30,575 nucleotides of DNA from Candidatus Odinarchaeota archaeon (lineage in GTDB: Archaea > Asgardarchaeota > Baldrarchaeia > Baldrarchaeales > DXJG01), in assembly GCA_021158895.1 (NCBI GenBank), contig JAGGSW010000175.1, forward strand, positions 1 through 30,575. The letters are read 5' to 3'. The stretch's first letter is position 1. Each line of letters opens with the position of its first letter. The notes under the pieces were generated by a model. That model saw nothing but the letters and a program-made list of their open reading frames with translations, did no database searches and was not told where the DNA came from. Both the position numbers and the translations under genes were made by a program. This document shows positions 1-7,901 of the stretch, piece by piece.

Positions 1-2
1 GC

Positions 3-665
3 TTTCTAACAACAGGTTGTGAAAAGCTAGATAAATTAATATGTGGGGGCATCCCCATTGGCCATATAACTCATATATACGGTCCTGCAGGTACTGGGAA
101 AACAACCTTTGCTCTCCAATGTTCGGTTAATTCAGCTTTAAATGGATATAAAACCGTTTTTATTGACACGGAAGGATCTTTTTCGATTGAAAGACTTAAA
201 CAGATTTCTGAAGATTATTTTGATTTTATAGTGGAAAAAATTATTGTTTTTCGCCCGTCTACCTTTAGCGATCAATCTGATTTAATTGATATTCTTGATG
301 ATATGTGTAATAAAAACACACGACTTATAGTTTTTGATACAATAACTAGGTTATACCGGGCAGAACTGTTAGAATACAGAAATACTCATATCTTACAGCA
401 TGAACTTAATCGACAAGTGGCTTTTCTTTTTAAAATAGCTAAACAAAAAAATGTTGCAGTCCTCTTGACGAATCAAGTGAAATCTTCATTTAGAGAAGAA
501 GATTTAGAAGCTGTTGCATCTAGTATTATAAATTGGTGGGCCAGTATAGTCATTAAATTCGTTCGAGAAAAAGAGATTGAGCGAAGAGCAGAAATAGTAA
601 AACACTATAGTAAACCGTCAGGCGCATCAATAACCTTCCTTATAACATCAAGGGGTCTAAAATAG
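3..665 (+). CDS. radB: RadB, RecA-superfamily recombination paralogue (5' end outside window)
   Basis: The frame is open from base 3, so the gene starts upstream; 220 residues are visible, close to the usual RadB length, so only a few N-terminal residues should be missing. The GTG at 231 is internal. The Walker A motif GPAGTGKTT is at visible residues 27-35 and a Walker B strand (LIVFD) ends near residue 112. There is no helix-hairpin-helix domain, which separates it from the RadA encoded at 1.8 kb. RadB is a non-essential RadA paralogue thought to act as a recombination mediator in archaea; that role is family knowledge, not seen here. The stop is followed at once by the ribosome binding site of carS, so the two may be co-transcribed. 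Confidence 0.88.
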   Translation, partial: FLTTGCEKLDKLICGGIPIGHITHIYGPAGTGKTTFALQCSVNSALNGYKTVFIDTEGSFSIERLKQISEDYFDFIVEKIIVFRPSTFSDQSDLIDILDDMCNKNTRLIVFDTITRLYRAELLEYRNTHILQHELNRQVAFLFKIAKQKNVAVLLTNQVKSSFREEDLEAVASSIINWWASIVIKFVREKEIERRAEIVKHYSKPSGASITFLITSRGLK

Positions 666-673
666 GTGATAGC

Positions 674-1234
674 ATGTTGCCTCTGTGGCTTGAAATACTA
701 CTAGCTTTATGGTTTATCTTACCCGCATACGTCGCAAACGCTTTTGCGGTCATATTTAGTGGGGGGCCTCCTATAGATTTTGGCAGATTTTTCATAGATG
801 GAAAACGTATATTTGGAGACGGAAAAACCGTTGGAGGTTTTGTAGGCGGAGTCATTATCGGTATTATTGTAAGCGGAATACAAGCAATGTCATCATTGCA
901 TATTTTAAAGCTGATAGCGATTTATTACGTAATAGATATTTATGTGGCTTTTCTCATTAAGTCATCGCTTCTAAGGGGATTTCTCTTATCGTTTGGGGCT
1001 ATGTTTGGGGACTTAATCGGATCATTTGTAAAAAGAAGATTTGGTTTAAGAAGAGGAGCGCCTGCACCTTTGCTGGATCAATTAGATTTCCTTTTGGGCG
1101 CAATGCTCTTTGCTAATTTGATAGGTCCCCTACAGTTAAAATATGTCATTATTCTTTTAATAATAACACCAATAATTCACTTAAGCTCAAACATCATTGG
1201 ATACATGTTTAAATTAAAAAAAGAGCCCTGGTAA
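674..1234 (+). CDS. carS: CDP-2,3-bis-(O-geranylgeranyl)-sn-glycerol synthase (CDP-archaeol synthase)
   Basis: A 186-residue integral membrane protein of the CarS/DUF46 family. It activates unsaturated archaetidic acid with CTP to give CDP-archaeol, the branch point for archaeal phospholipid head groups. The family pattern is clear: an N-terminal PAYVANAFAVIF segment, then a GGPPIDFGR stretch, the glycine-rich DGKTVGGFVGG loop, and a later GDLIGSFVKRR segment next to LLDQLDFLLGA. These polar Asp-containing loops alternate with about five hydrophobic helices. A GGTGAT ribosome binding site at about 665-670 overlaps the radB stop and supports the ATG at 674. It ends 8 bases from the stop of the convergent gene on the other strand. 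Confidence 0.93.
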   Translation: MLPLWLEILLALWFILPAYVANAFAVIFSGGPPIDFGRFFIDGKRIFGDGKTVGGFVGGVIIGIIVSGIQAMSSLHILKLIAIYYVIDIYVAFLIKSSLLRGFLLSFGAMFGDLIGSFVKRRFGLRRGAPAPLLDQLDFLLGAMLFANLIGPLQLKYVIILLIITPIIHLSSNIIGYMFKLKKEPW

Positions 1235-1242
1235 TCGCATAT

Positions 1243-1662
1243 TCATCTTTTAAATATTCCCGGAGCCTTTTTGATAAATAGCCAGTTTAAACCTATATAC
1301 CCTATAAGCGCCAGCACAATTCCCATAAGCAATAAGGTTTTTGCATAGTTTGGTCTGTAAACATGCTTTGTACTCTGATACATTATTAGAAATCCGATAA
1401 ATCCAATCACCATAAAAGTAAAGGCAACTAATCCCTCAATTACCGTTTGTCGCGTTAACTCTCCTATGACTATAAAGCCTTCAGGTAGTGTCTTATAATT
1501 TACAACAGCAAACACGCCTCCACCAAGTATGAAGAGAATGAACGACATTGCAAGTATGAAAAGTGCATCTGGTGATGGCGTTTTCCTAGGTATTTTAAAC
1601 CTAGGCTTCTCTAGACGTAATCTAGGCTTCTTTAGTATTTCAGGCCACCAGAGGCGAACCAT
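1243..1662 (-). CDS. Small three-helix membrane protein resembling the OSTC/DC2 (Ost3/Ost6-type) oligosaccharyltransferase subunit
   Basis: A 139-residue protein with a basic cytoplasmic N-tail containing EKPRFKIPRK, and three predicted membrane helices at about residues 33-54, 74-95 and 109-130. The pattern matches what I remember of eukaryotic OSTC/DC2 (about 149 aa): a KxP-rich tail, a PS pair before helix 1 (residues 29-30), a GG(G) near the end of helix 1 (47-49), QxVIEGL entering helix 2 (72-78), GxxGF inside helix 2 (87-91), and a KxPG motif after helix 3 (132-135). OSTC and the Ost3/Ost6 membrane domain bind STT3 in eukaryotic N-glycosylation. The assignment is from recalled motifs, not a search. 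A GGAGGA ribosome binding site sits just upstream of the ATG, so the gene is real. An AglB gene lies about 6 kb away, though not in the same operon. Confidence 0.62.
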   Translation of the reverse strand: MVRLWWPEILKKPRLRLEKPRFKIPRKTPSPDALFILAMSFILFILGGGVFAVVNYKTLPEGFIVIGELTRQTVIEGLVAFTFMVIGFIGFLIMYQSTKHVYRPNYAKTLLLMGIVLALIGYIGLNWLFIKKAPGIFKR

Positions 1663-1706
1663 TTAGAGTCCTCCAAGATGCTGATTCATGAACCTCTATA
1701 CAAGTT

Positions 1707-1716
1707 TTTAAGCTTA
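1707..1716 (-). promoter_or_regulatory. Candidate TATA box for the OSTC-like gene
   Basis: On the minus strand the intergenic region carries GCTTAAAAAC about 45-55 bases upstream of the ATG at 1662, a reasonable archaeal TATA element. The divergent radA gene must use a separate promoter; CTCATAAAC near 1789 is the best candidate I can see. Both are judged by eye. Confidence 0.3.
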
Positions 1717-1824
1717 TAAGCATATCCTCAACTAAATTAGTAGCTGCACAAATTGAAATGGGTCAGTTATAAGGTGATTAGAAAAACTCATAAACACATG
1801 TGGTACCGATAAAAATAGAGATAA

Positions 1825-2796
1825 TTGGAGGGGTCTAAAATTTCCAGGGAAAAGAAAAAACCCAAAGAAATAATGGATCTACCAGGCGTCGGACCATCCA
1901 TAGCAAAAAAACTAAGCGAAGCGGGCTATAAGAGCATAGCAGCAATAGCCGTCGCAACGCCATCTGAACTTGCTGCAGCTGCAGACATTGGACAAACAAC
2001 GGCCCAAAAAATTATTGAAGCTGCAAGACAGGCCTTAGAATTTGGGTTCGAGACTGCAGATAAAATTTATGAACGAAGACAACGCGTTGGGAAAATAACA
2101 ACCTGCTCAAAAAATCTAGACAGACTACTTGGAGGAGGAATAGAAACCCAAGCCATAACTGAAGTTTTTGGAGCTTATAGAACGGGAAAAACGCAACTTG
2201 CACATCAATTGGCAGTAAATGTTCAACTACCTCCAGAAAAGGGTGGTTTAGAAGGAAGAGCCATTTATATAGACACAGAAGGGACCTTTAGGCCAGAAAG
2301 AATATATCAGATGGCCCAAGCTGTGGGGCTAGACCCTAAACAAGCTCTAAAAAACATAATTTATGCAAGAGCATATAATTCCGATCATCAAATGTTATTA
2401 GCTCAACAAGCACAAGAAATAATATCAGAACAGAGCGTAAAACTTTTGATAATTGATTCAATAATGTCTCATTTCAGAGCAGAATATCCAGGAAGGGAAA
2501 TGTTAGCAGAACGTCAACAAAAACTGAATAAACATCTACATACCCTACAAAGACTAGCTGACATTGAAAATATCGCCGTGTTTGTAACAAACCAGGTAAT
2601 GGCTAGACCCGATGTATTTTTCGGGGACCCAACCGAGCCAGTGGGTGGCCATGTATTAGCTCATGTGCCCCAAACAAGATTGTATTTGAGACGCAGTAAG
2701 GACAACAGAAGAATCTGTAGACTTGTAGACTCACCGTACCTGCCTGAAGGAGAAGTTGTTTTCATAATATCTGAAGAGGGTATTCGAGACCCCTAG
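1825..2796 (+). CDS. radA: DNA repair and recombination protein RadA
   Basis: The archaeal RecA/Rad51 homologue, which forms filaments on single-stranded DNA and drives homologous strand exchange. The N-terminal domain carries a helix-hairpin-helix ([17 protein letters not shown]). The ATPase core has Walker [10 protein letters not shown], the [12 protein letters not shown] segment, Walker [19 protein letters not shown], and the [17 protein letters not shown] loop region followed by NQVMARPD. Length is typical. The start is unclear: the longest frame opens with TTG at 1825, but a strong GGAGGGG ribosome binding site lies inside it at 1827-1833, six bases before an ATT codon at 1840. The first in-frame ATG (1873) would cut into the HhH domain. 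Confidence 0.95.
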   Translation: MEGSKISREKKKPKEIMDLPGVGPSIAKKLSEAGYKSIAAIAVATPSELAAAADIGQTTAQKIIEAARQALEFGFETADKIYERRQRVGKITTCSKNLDRLLGGGIETQAITEVFGAYRTGKTQLAHQLAVNVQLPPEKGGLEGRAIYIDTEGTFRPERIYQMAQAVGLDPKQALKNIIYARAYNSDHQMLLAQQAQEIISEQSVKLLIIDSIMSHFRAEYPGREMLAERQQKLNKHLHTLQRLADIENIAVFVTNQVMARPDVFFGDPTEPVGGHVLAHVPQTRLYLRRSKDNRRICRLVDSPYLPEGEVVFIISEEGIRDP

Positions 2797-2869
2797 ACTA
2801 ACCCAGCTTCATAATGGTTTTACAGTATTAACAGCAAAAGGAAGGGATAAAGCATAGTTTACAAGAAAG

Positions 2870-3664
2870 CTAGCGATACTTAATTCTTCGATTTTTGATA
2901 AATTTTTTGAAAATGGACATGTAAAGGCATTCTTCTGGCGATATTATCATGCTTTCGAGATTAATTGTATAATCAGTAAATGTAATTGGTGCACCCCTAA
3001 TTAGAACTGCTGGGACCATTTCTCCAGCTTCACCCATTAAAATCTCTGCAGCAGATGCCAAATTATCGGCTATTGCTCGTCTCGTTATCATTAATGGTTT
3101 CCCAAATATGTCTAGTTTTCCCCTTTCATCAGATACTGGCACAAAGCCAGCAACTCCTAAAGCAATGCCTATAGTTCCAAGTCTCAGCGGCTGGGTCCTA
3201 CTATCAGCAATTATAACGCCAATTTTTTTGCCAGTCTTTTCAAATATTCGTCTTCTAACTTCTTCAGCGGTTTTCATGGGATCCTTAGGTAATAGGACGA
3301 CGCAACCTGGTGGAGCATTAGATTTATCAATTCCAGCATTAGCAATCAAAATACCACGCTTTAAAGTAAGAATAACGTGAGAAATGCCACCAAGAATCTC
3401 ATCAGCTTCACGTAAAATCAATTCAGCCAGTTCAGGGGTAACGTCATACTTTTTGGCCAGTTCAAAAGCCCTGGAACTAGGTTGTATTTTGCTTAATTCT
3501 ATAACTCTTCCTTCAGCTGTTGCGACAGCAGTTTCAGCTAAAACTAATATATCATTATTTTTAATCCTCTCTCCCATTTTCTCCAAAGATTCAAGAACAA
3601 TTTCAACTATATCGTCTCCCGGAGTAATCACTCTAGTTTTAATCGGTATAAGAGTCATAACCAC
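2870..3664 (-). CDS. cofE: Coenzyme F420-0:L-glutamate ligase
   Basis: A 264-residue CofE-family protein, which adds L-glutamate residues to F420-0 using GTP to make the polyglutamyl tail of the deazaflavin coenzyme F420. Recognisable segments are the GDDIVEIV start, DILVLAETAVATAEGR, ILTLKRGILIANAGIDKSNAPPG, IIADSRTQPLRLGTIGIALG, and RRAIADNLASAAEILMGEAGEMVPAVLIRG, all family signatures. The start overlaps the end of the dihydropteroate synthase gene. GTG at 3664 gives the longest form and ATG at 3658 is equally good. The tight overlap suggests translational coupling of two pterin/deazaflavin cofactor enzymes. Confidence 0.93.
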   Translation of the reverse strand: MVMTLIPIKTRVITPGDDIVEIVLESLEKMGERIKNNDILVLAETAVATAEGRVIELSKIQPSSRAFELAKKYDVTPELAELILREADEILGGISHVILTLKRGILIANAGIDKSNAPPGCVVLLPKDPMKTAEEVRRRIFEKTGKKIGVIIADSRTQPLRLGTIGIALGVAGFVPVSDERGKLDIFGKPLMITRRAIADNLASAAEILMGEAGEMVPAVLIRGAPITFTDYTINLESMIISPEECLYMSIFKKFIKNRRIKYR

Positions 3665-4868
3665 TTTCTTTACACACTCCCAATATATGTTTCAAAAGTT
3701 TTGCAACTACACCGAGATTAAAGGGCATTTTTTCTATCTTCTTCACCAATCTTCTATATTGAGCGTAGGTTCCAAAAATGATGATAGAACCTTTTTTTAA
3801 ATGGAAGTCTACCATTTCTTTTGGCAAGGCAGCATCTCCACCGCATGCTAACATTTCTTGTTTAATAATTAACGCAGCTGGAGTACTAATGTTTTCAACA
3901 AGTATGGCAATATACGTTGATTTTTGATTAAATATACTCAAAGCTTGTTGATCAACACCTATCTTGATAAGTAGGTCTTCTATATCGCCAAGATAGCCAG
4001 AAGTGTATAGTAAAGTGGCACTTATTCCCTCTACACTTGAACTTACGACTCTTCTTTTAATTGCTTCGGCTATTTTGACTACTTGCAAAGTCTCCTTGAC
4101 ATCATGGGTTCTTACTAGATGAGCGCCATTATATACTGCAATAGCAGTGGCTGCCAGACTACCAATCAATCTCTCACTTGGATCGTTAAGATTAAGGATT
4201 TTTCCTATAAATGATTTTCTTGAGATTCCCACCAAAATAGGCCTACAAAGAGTCCTTAACCTATTTAAATTCCTAAGTATATGAAGATCTTCTGAAACCT
4301 TCTTTCCAAAACCTATTCCAGGATCTATAACAATTTTCTCTTCAGGAATACCAGCATCTTTGGCAATTTGCAAACTTTGCCGGAGAGCATCCTTTATTTT
4401 TGGAATGCTTCCTACATCCCCAGGACGAGCTTCAGCAGCCATCACAATAACTGATGCATCGTATTCTGAAATTACTTGGGCCATTCCTTTGTCAGCCTTT
4501 AAACCGCTAACATCATTTACGATGGTAGCTCCTTCTCTTAGTGCAGTATCTGCAACCTCTGCCCTAAATGTATCAGCACTTATCGGAACGCTAACAATAT
4601 CACGCAGTGTGCGTATAGCGAAACGCATGCGTCTTTTCTCCTCCGTAAGAGAAATGGGAGGAGCTCCTGGTGCAGTGGACATTGCTCCTACATCTATTAT
4701 TTTGGCTCCCTCCTCAATCATTTTTAATGCTTTTTCTTCTATTTCCTTCTTCGACTTTGCGATGGAGCCTTTGTAAAACGATTCAGGACTAACGTTTAGA
4801 ACTCCGACAATTACTACGTTATAATCGTCACCTATCGGAATATTGGCAATTTCACCCCGTATTTTCAT
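3639..4868 (-). CDS. folP: Dihydropteroate synthase family protein with C-terminal accessory module
   Basis: 409 residues. Residues about 15-270 form a pterin-binding TIM barrel with the full DHPS signature: GVLNVSPESF (22-31), ADTF (98-101), NDVSG (118-122), DPGIGFGK (182-189), GISRKSFIG (214-222) and RTHDV (253-257). Such enzymes join a pterin diphosphate to an aminobenzoate-type acceptor in folate or methanopterin synthesis; which acceptor is used here cannot be told. Residues about 297-395 form a second module (IKIGVDQ, AALIIKQEMLACGGDAA, GTYAQYRRLVKKIEKMPF). I recognise it as the small module that precedes the barrel in some long bacterial DHPS enzymes; here it follows the barrel. It overlaps cofE by 26 bases. 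Confidence 0.88.
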   Translation of the reverse strand: MKIRGEIANIPIGDDYNVVIVGVLNVSPESFYKGSIAKSKKEIEEKALKMIEEGAKIIDVGAMSTAPGAPPISLTEEKRRMRFAIRTLRDIVSVPISADTFRAEVADTALREGATIVNDVSGLKADKGMAQVISEYDASVIVMAAEARPGDVGSIPKIKDALRQSLQIAKDAGIPEEKIVIDPGIGFGKKVSEDLHILRNLNRLRTLCRPILVGISRKSFIGKILNLNDPSERLIGSLAATAIAVYNGAHLVRTHDVKETLQVVKIAEAIKRRVVSSSVEGISATLLYTSGYLGDIEDLLIKIGVDQQALSIFNQKSTYIAILVENISTPAALIIKQEMLACGGDAALPKEMVDFHLKKGSIIIFGTYAQYRRLVKKIEKMPFNLGVVAKLLKHILGVCKESGYDSYTD

Positions 4869-5016
4869 ATTTCATCACATCAAAATAAAGTATTTTTTAG
4901 TTCATTAACAATTTGCTAGAAATTTTAAAATATTTACAGTTCTAATGAACTTACGGGTACAATTTAATTTAGCTTACTGAACTATCAGACATTTTATTTC
5001 TTCTTCGCAATGAAAA

Positions 5017-5028
5017 CCTTAAAAATAT
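5017..5028 (+). promoter_or_regulatory. Candidate TATA box for gcvT-gcvH
   Basis: CCTTAAAAATAT lies about 45-55 bases before the gcvT ATG, which would put transcription start near 5048. A GGTGAC ribosome binding site follows at 5060-5065. Judged by eye only. Confidence 0.4.
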
Positions 5029-5070
5029 TGTTAAGTGTTAGTGATTACAAATTTAAGTTGGTGACATGCC

Positions 5071-6219
5071 ATGAGCCTTCGTAAAACTCACCTGTACGAG
5101 TGGCATAAGAAAAGAGCAAAAATGGTGGAATTTGTCGGGTGGTATATGCCTCTTTGGTACGAAGACACTGGTGGAATAATTAAAGAACATATGGCTGTTA
5201 GAGAAAGCGTAGGAATTTTTGATGTCACACATATGGGGCGTTTTCTAATTAGTGGAAGTGGTGCTGAAAGTTTCTTGCAATACGTAACTACGAATAACGT
5301 TAAACGACTAAAAAAACTTGGACAAGGACATTACTCTGTTGTTTGTAACGAGAAAGGCGGAATAAAAGATGATATTACTCTATTTAGGATCGAAGATAAC
5401 AAATATGTAATGGTTACCAATGCTGTGAATAGAGAAAAAATATACAAGTGGTTTAAAGCTAAATCGCAAGACTTCGATGTTAAAATTGAGGACATCTCTG
5501 ATATAACTTGCATGTTTGCTGTTCAGGGCCCAAAAGCTCGATCTACACTTGAAAAGCTCGCTAGCGACGATCTTAGCGGGATAAAGAGGTATTGGTGTAT
5601 ATTGACGAAACTTGGAGGATACAATACTATAGTATCCAGATCTGGATATACTGGAGAGGACGGCTTTGAAATAATTATGTTAGATGTTCCATTTTCAGAA
5701 AAAGAAAAGGCAGTTGACTTGTGGGAGAAGATTTTAAAGGCTGGAAAGGAGTATGGAATCAAACCTTGTGGGCTGGGTGCAAGAGATACGCTACGGCTTG
5801 AAGCTGGAATGGTTCTATATGGAAACGATATTGATGAGAATATTTCTCCGCTGGAAGCTAGACTGGGTTTTGTTGTAAAATTTAAGAAAGGAGATTTCAT
5901 AGGTCGGGAGGCATTATTAAGACAAAAAGAGGAAGGAGTGAAGAGGAAAAGAGTAGGATTAGAATTATTTGGACGTAGAGTTCCAAGACATGGCTACGAG
6001 ATATTAAAAGATAATGAAAAAATTGGATACGTTACAAGCGGTGTTTTTTCACCAATACTCGAAAAGGGAATAGGGCTCGGACTTGTAAGTTCTGAATATG
6101 CGCAAACAGGTGAAGTTGTCCAAATAAATATTAAGGGTAAACTTGTAGATGCAAAAATAGTTAAGTGGCCCTTTTACGATACGGAAAAATATGGTTATAC
6201 CAGAAAAGAAAGTACCTAG
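5071..6219 (+). CDS. gcvT: Glycine cleavage system T protein (aminomethyltransferase)
   Basis: 382 residues, normal family length. GcvT releases ammonia from the aminomethyl-lipoyl arm of GcvH and passes the methylene group to a tetrahydropterin. Family segments are clear: EFVGWYMPLWY near the N-terminus, ESVGIFDVTHMGRF, the NEKGGIKDDITLFR loop, MFAVQGPKA, SRSGYTGEDGFEI, and C-terminal GLGARDTLRLEAGMVLYGNDIDENISPLEARLGFVVK followed by the GREALLRQK segment. It is followed after 12 bases by gcvH, so the pair forms an operon. No gcvP (glycine decarboxylase) gene is in the window. In an archaeon with the CODH/ACS pathway the acceptor may be tetrahydromethanopterin or folate; that is inference. 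Confidence 0.95.
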   Translation: MSLRKTHLYEWHKKRAKMVEFVGWYMPLWYEDTGGIIKEHMAVRESVGIFDVTHMGRFLISGSGAESFLQYVTTNNVKRLKKLGQGHYSVVCNEKGGIKDDITLFRIEDNKYVMVTNAVNREKIYKWFKAKSQDFDVKIEDISDITCMFAVQGPKARSTLEKLASDDLSGIKRYWCILTKLGGYNTIVSRSGYTGEDGFEIIMLDVPFSEKEKAVDLWEKILKAGKEYGIKPCGLGARDTLRLEAGMVLYGNDIDENISPLEARLGFVVKFKKGDFIGREALLRQKEEGVKRKRVGLELFGRRVPRHGYEILKDNEKIGYVTSGVFSPILEKGIGLGLVSSEYAQTGEVVQINIKGKLVDAKIVKWPFYDTEKYGYTRKEST

Positions 6220-6231
6220 GAGGGTGATAAA

Positions 6232-6648
6232 ATGAAGGTAAACGACTATGAGGTTCCTGAAGATTTATATTATACCGATACTCATGAATGGTTAAAAAGA
6301 GAAAACGGAAAGGTTAGAGTTGGAATTACGGATTATGCCCGAAAACAACTTGGTAACATAACCTATGTAGGTTTCGAAGTCAAGGTGGGTGATGAAGTAG
6401 AGTTTAAGCAACCATTCGGAGAAATAGAGTCCGAAAAGGCCACAGAAGACCTTTATTCTCCAGTATCTGGCAAGGTGATTGAAGTTAACGTTGAACTGGA
6501 AGACATGCCACAGATAGTAGAGGATGACCCCTATGGAAAAGGTTGGATGCTCCTTATAGAACCAGCAAACCTGGAAAACGACATAAAAAATCTTATGACT
6601 GCAAAAGAATACGCTGAATATTTAAAGAAAAAACTTGAAGAAGAATAA
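6232..6648 (+). CDS. gcvH: Glycine cleavage system H protein
   Basis: 138 residues. GcvH carries the lipoyl arm that shuttles the aminomethyl group between the P, T and L proteins. The sequence shows the N-terminal YTDTHEWLK motif, GITDYARKQLGNITYVGF, and the lipoylation hairpin GEIESEKATEDLYSPVSGKV, in which Lys69 is the expected lipoyl attachment site. The C-terminal GKGWMLLIEP segment is also typical. A strong AGGAGGGTGAT ribosome binding site overlaps the gcvT stop region. It ends one base from the stop of the convergent, broken NAD-kinase gene. Confidence 0.96.
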   Translation: MKVNDYEVPEDLYYTDTHEWLKRENGKVRVGITDYARKQLGNITYVGFEVKVGDEVEFKQPFGEIESEKATEDLYSPVSGKVIEVNVELEDMPQIVEDDPYGKGWMLLIEPANLENDIKNLMTAKEYAEYLKKKLEEE

Positions 6649-6649
6649 T

Positions 6650-7782
6650 TTAGACTACTTTAACTATTTTTTCTTCATTATAATCTGCAACTACACGAAT
6701 ATACCTTTTTAACTCCTTATCTAAATGTTCATCACCAGTATCAACTCTCAAATACTTTATTGTAGAAAGTTTGTATTTCGTCGCTATAACAATAATATTC
6801 TTAATGCCAACTTTTCTAATAACTCTGGGGCTTATTTGTTGATTACCCCTACCAAAAATAAAACCCTGATTACCGATGGGTGTTATAATAATTTTAGACT
6901 TCTGTTTATCTATTGTTTCAAAATCTCTCTTTCTCCAACATCTCTGGCAACTATTTTTCCATTTTTTATGATATCAACACCAAGCAAGGTCTTTTCAACA
7001 CCTAGGAGATCTGCAATAGCTTTGGTGGTTGTGCCAGGGCCCAGAATATAAAACGTATCGGGATCCATATTTTCAACAATATACCTCGCTATAGCTACCT
7101 TATTTTCCTCTTCATTATCTGTTAAAGGGCTGGAGGTCTTTACACCTTGAATAAGTTCAGGTTCGTACGGAACCAAAAGATAACCTTTCAGCTTTGCAGA
7201 TAATATACCAGCCCTAAAGCTTCTTCATCTATATCCATAACTTCAGCGCGCCTTAAAGGAAGACTTCAGTTAGAAATTTAATTGCAACTTCCGCTGCAGC
7301 CTTCGGATTTACTGCAAACACCACGCTGTGCATTTTCACTCCAGTTGGCACACCTATAACGGGAATGCTGTCGCCAATAGCTTCGTAAATATCACAGGCA
7401 GTACCATCTCCACCGCAAAAAACAATTAAATCTACCTTAAGTTTTTTCATTTCTTTTGCAGCCTGTTTAGTATCTTCTGCGATTGTTTTTCCCGGAGTTA
7501 TGTTTCCAATAACTAAAGGTGAGAAACTAACGCTAATTGCCTCATCTTCACCCATTTCGTGGGGTAAGTAATCAACTTTAATTGCTTTTTTAATTGTAAT
7601 AGAGTTTTTAAGACTATTTTTGGCTTCTGAGGTACAACTGGTTGTACACCTAACTCTATGGCCTTTTTTAATATTTCTTTCCCATCTGTGCCCTTTAAAC
7701 CTACAATTCCTCCCATGCCAGCTATAGGATTAACGATAAACCCTATTTTCCAGATTTTTTCTTCCATAAATTTCTTCTCCAT
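6650..7782 (-). pseudogene. ATP-NAD kinase family gene interrupted by four single-base deletions
   Basis: Read on the minus strand, pieces in successive frames make one protein of the ATP-NAD kinase family (NAD to NADP). Piece 1 has GFIVNPIAGMGG and GLKGTDGKEIL; piece 2 has MGEDEA, CGGDGTACDIYEAIG and GVPTGVKMHSVVFAV; a short piece 3 has RRAEVMDIDEEA; piece 4 has GYLLVPYEPELIQG and LGPGTTTKAIADLLGVEKTLLG; piece 5 has TPIGNQGFIFGRGNQQISP and a TGDEHLDKELKRY tail. Frame changes fall near 7606, 7254, 7216 and 6921, each at a short A or T run (or beside one), and each is cured by adding one base. Adding four bases to 1133 gives exactly 378 codons plus stop, the usual family length. No in-frame stop or missing motif remains after correction, so this is either a very recent pseudogene or local sequence error. 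The start at 7782 is the likely one. Confidence 0.85.
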
Positions 7783-7901
7783 TTTCTTCGTAATTAGTTA
7801 CTACCAACAGATGGATCAGAAATTTTTAATAATTTTTGATAAGTGTTAAAGTAGTTACAGTTTTAGCGTGTAAATAACAGTTTCATCGAGGCCGGGTTAA
7901 A

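Noticed and set aside
231..665. radB starting at GTG 231
   Set aside because: The frame is open upstream and encodes the Walker A motif, so the GTG is internal.
4360..4776. 138-codon plus-strand frame
   Set aside because: Antisense to the DHPS catalytic barrel; composition typical of a shadow frame.
6725..7051. 108-codon plus-strand frame after gcvH
   Set aside because: It is antisense to conserved NAD-kinase motifs on the minus strand, which explain the sequence better.
6650..7782. Programmed frameshifting in the NAD-kinase family gene
   Set aside because: Four shifts with no slippery-site or stem-loop pattern in common; deletion or sequence error is simpler. Kept only as a remote alternative.
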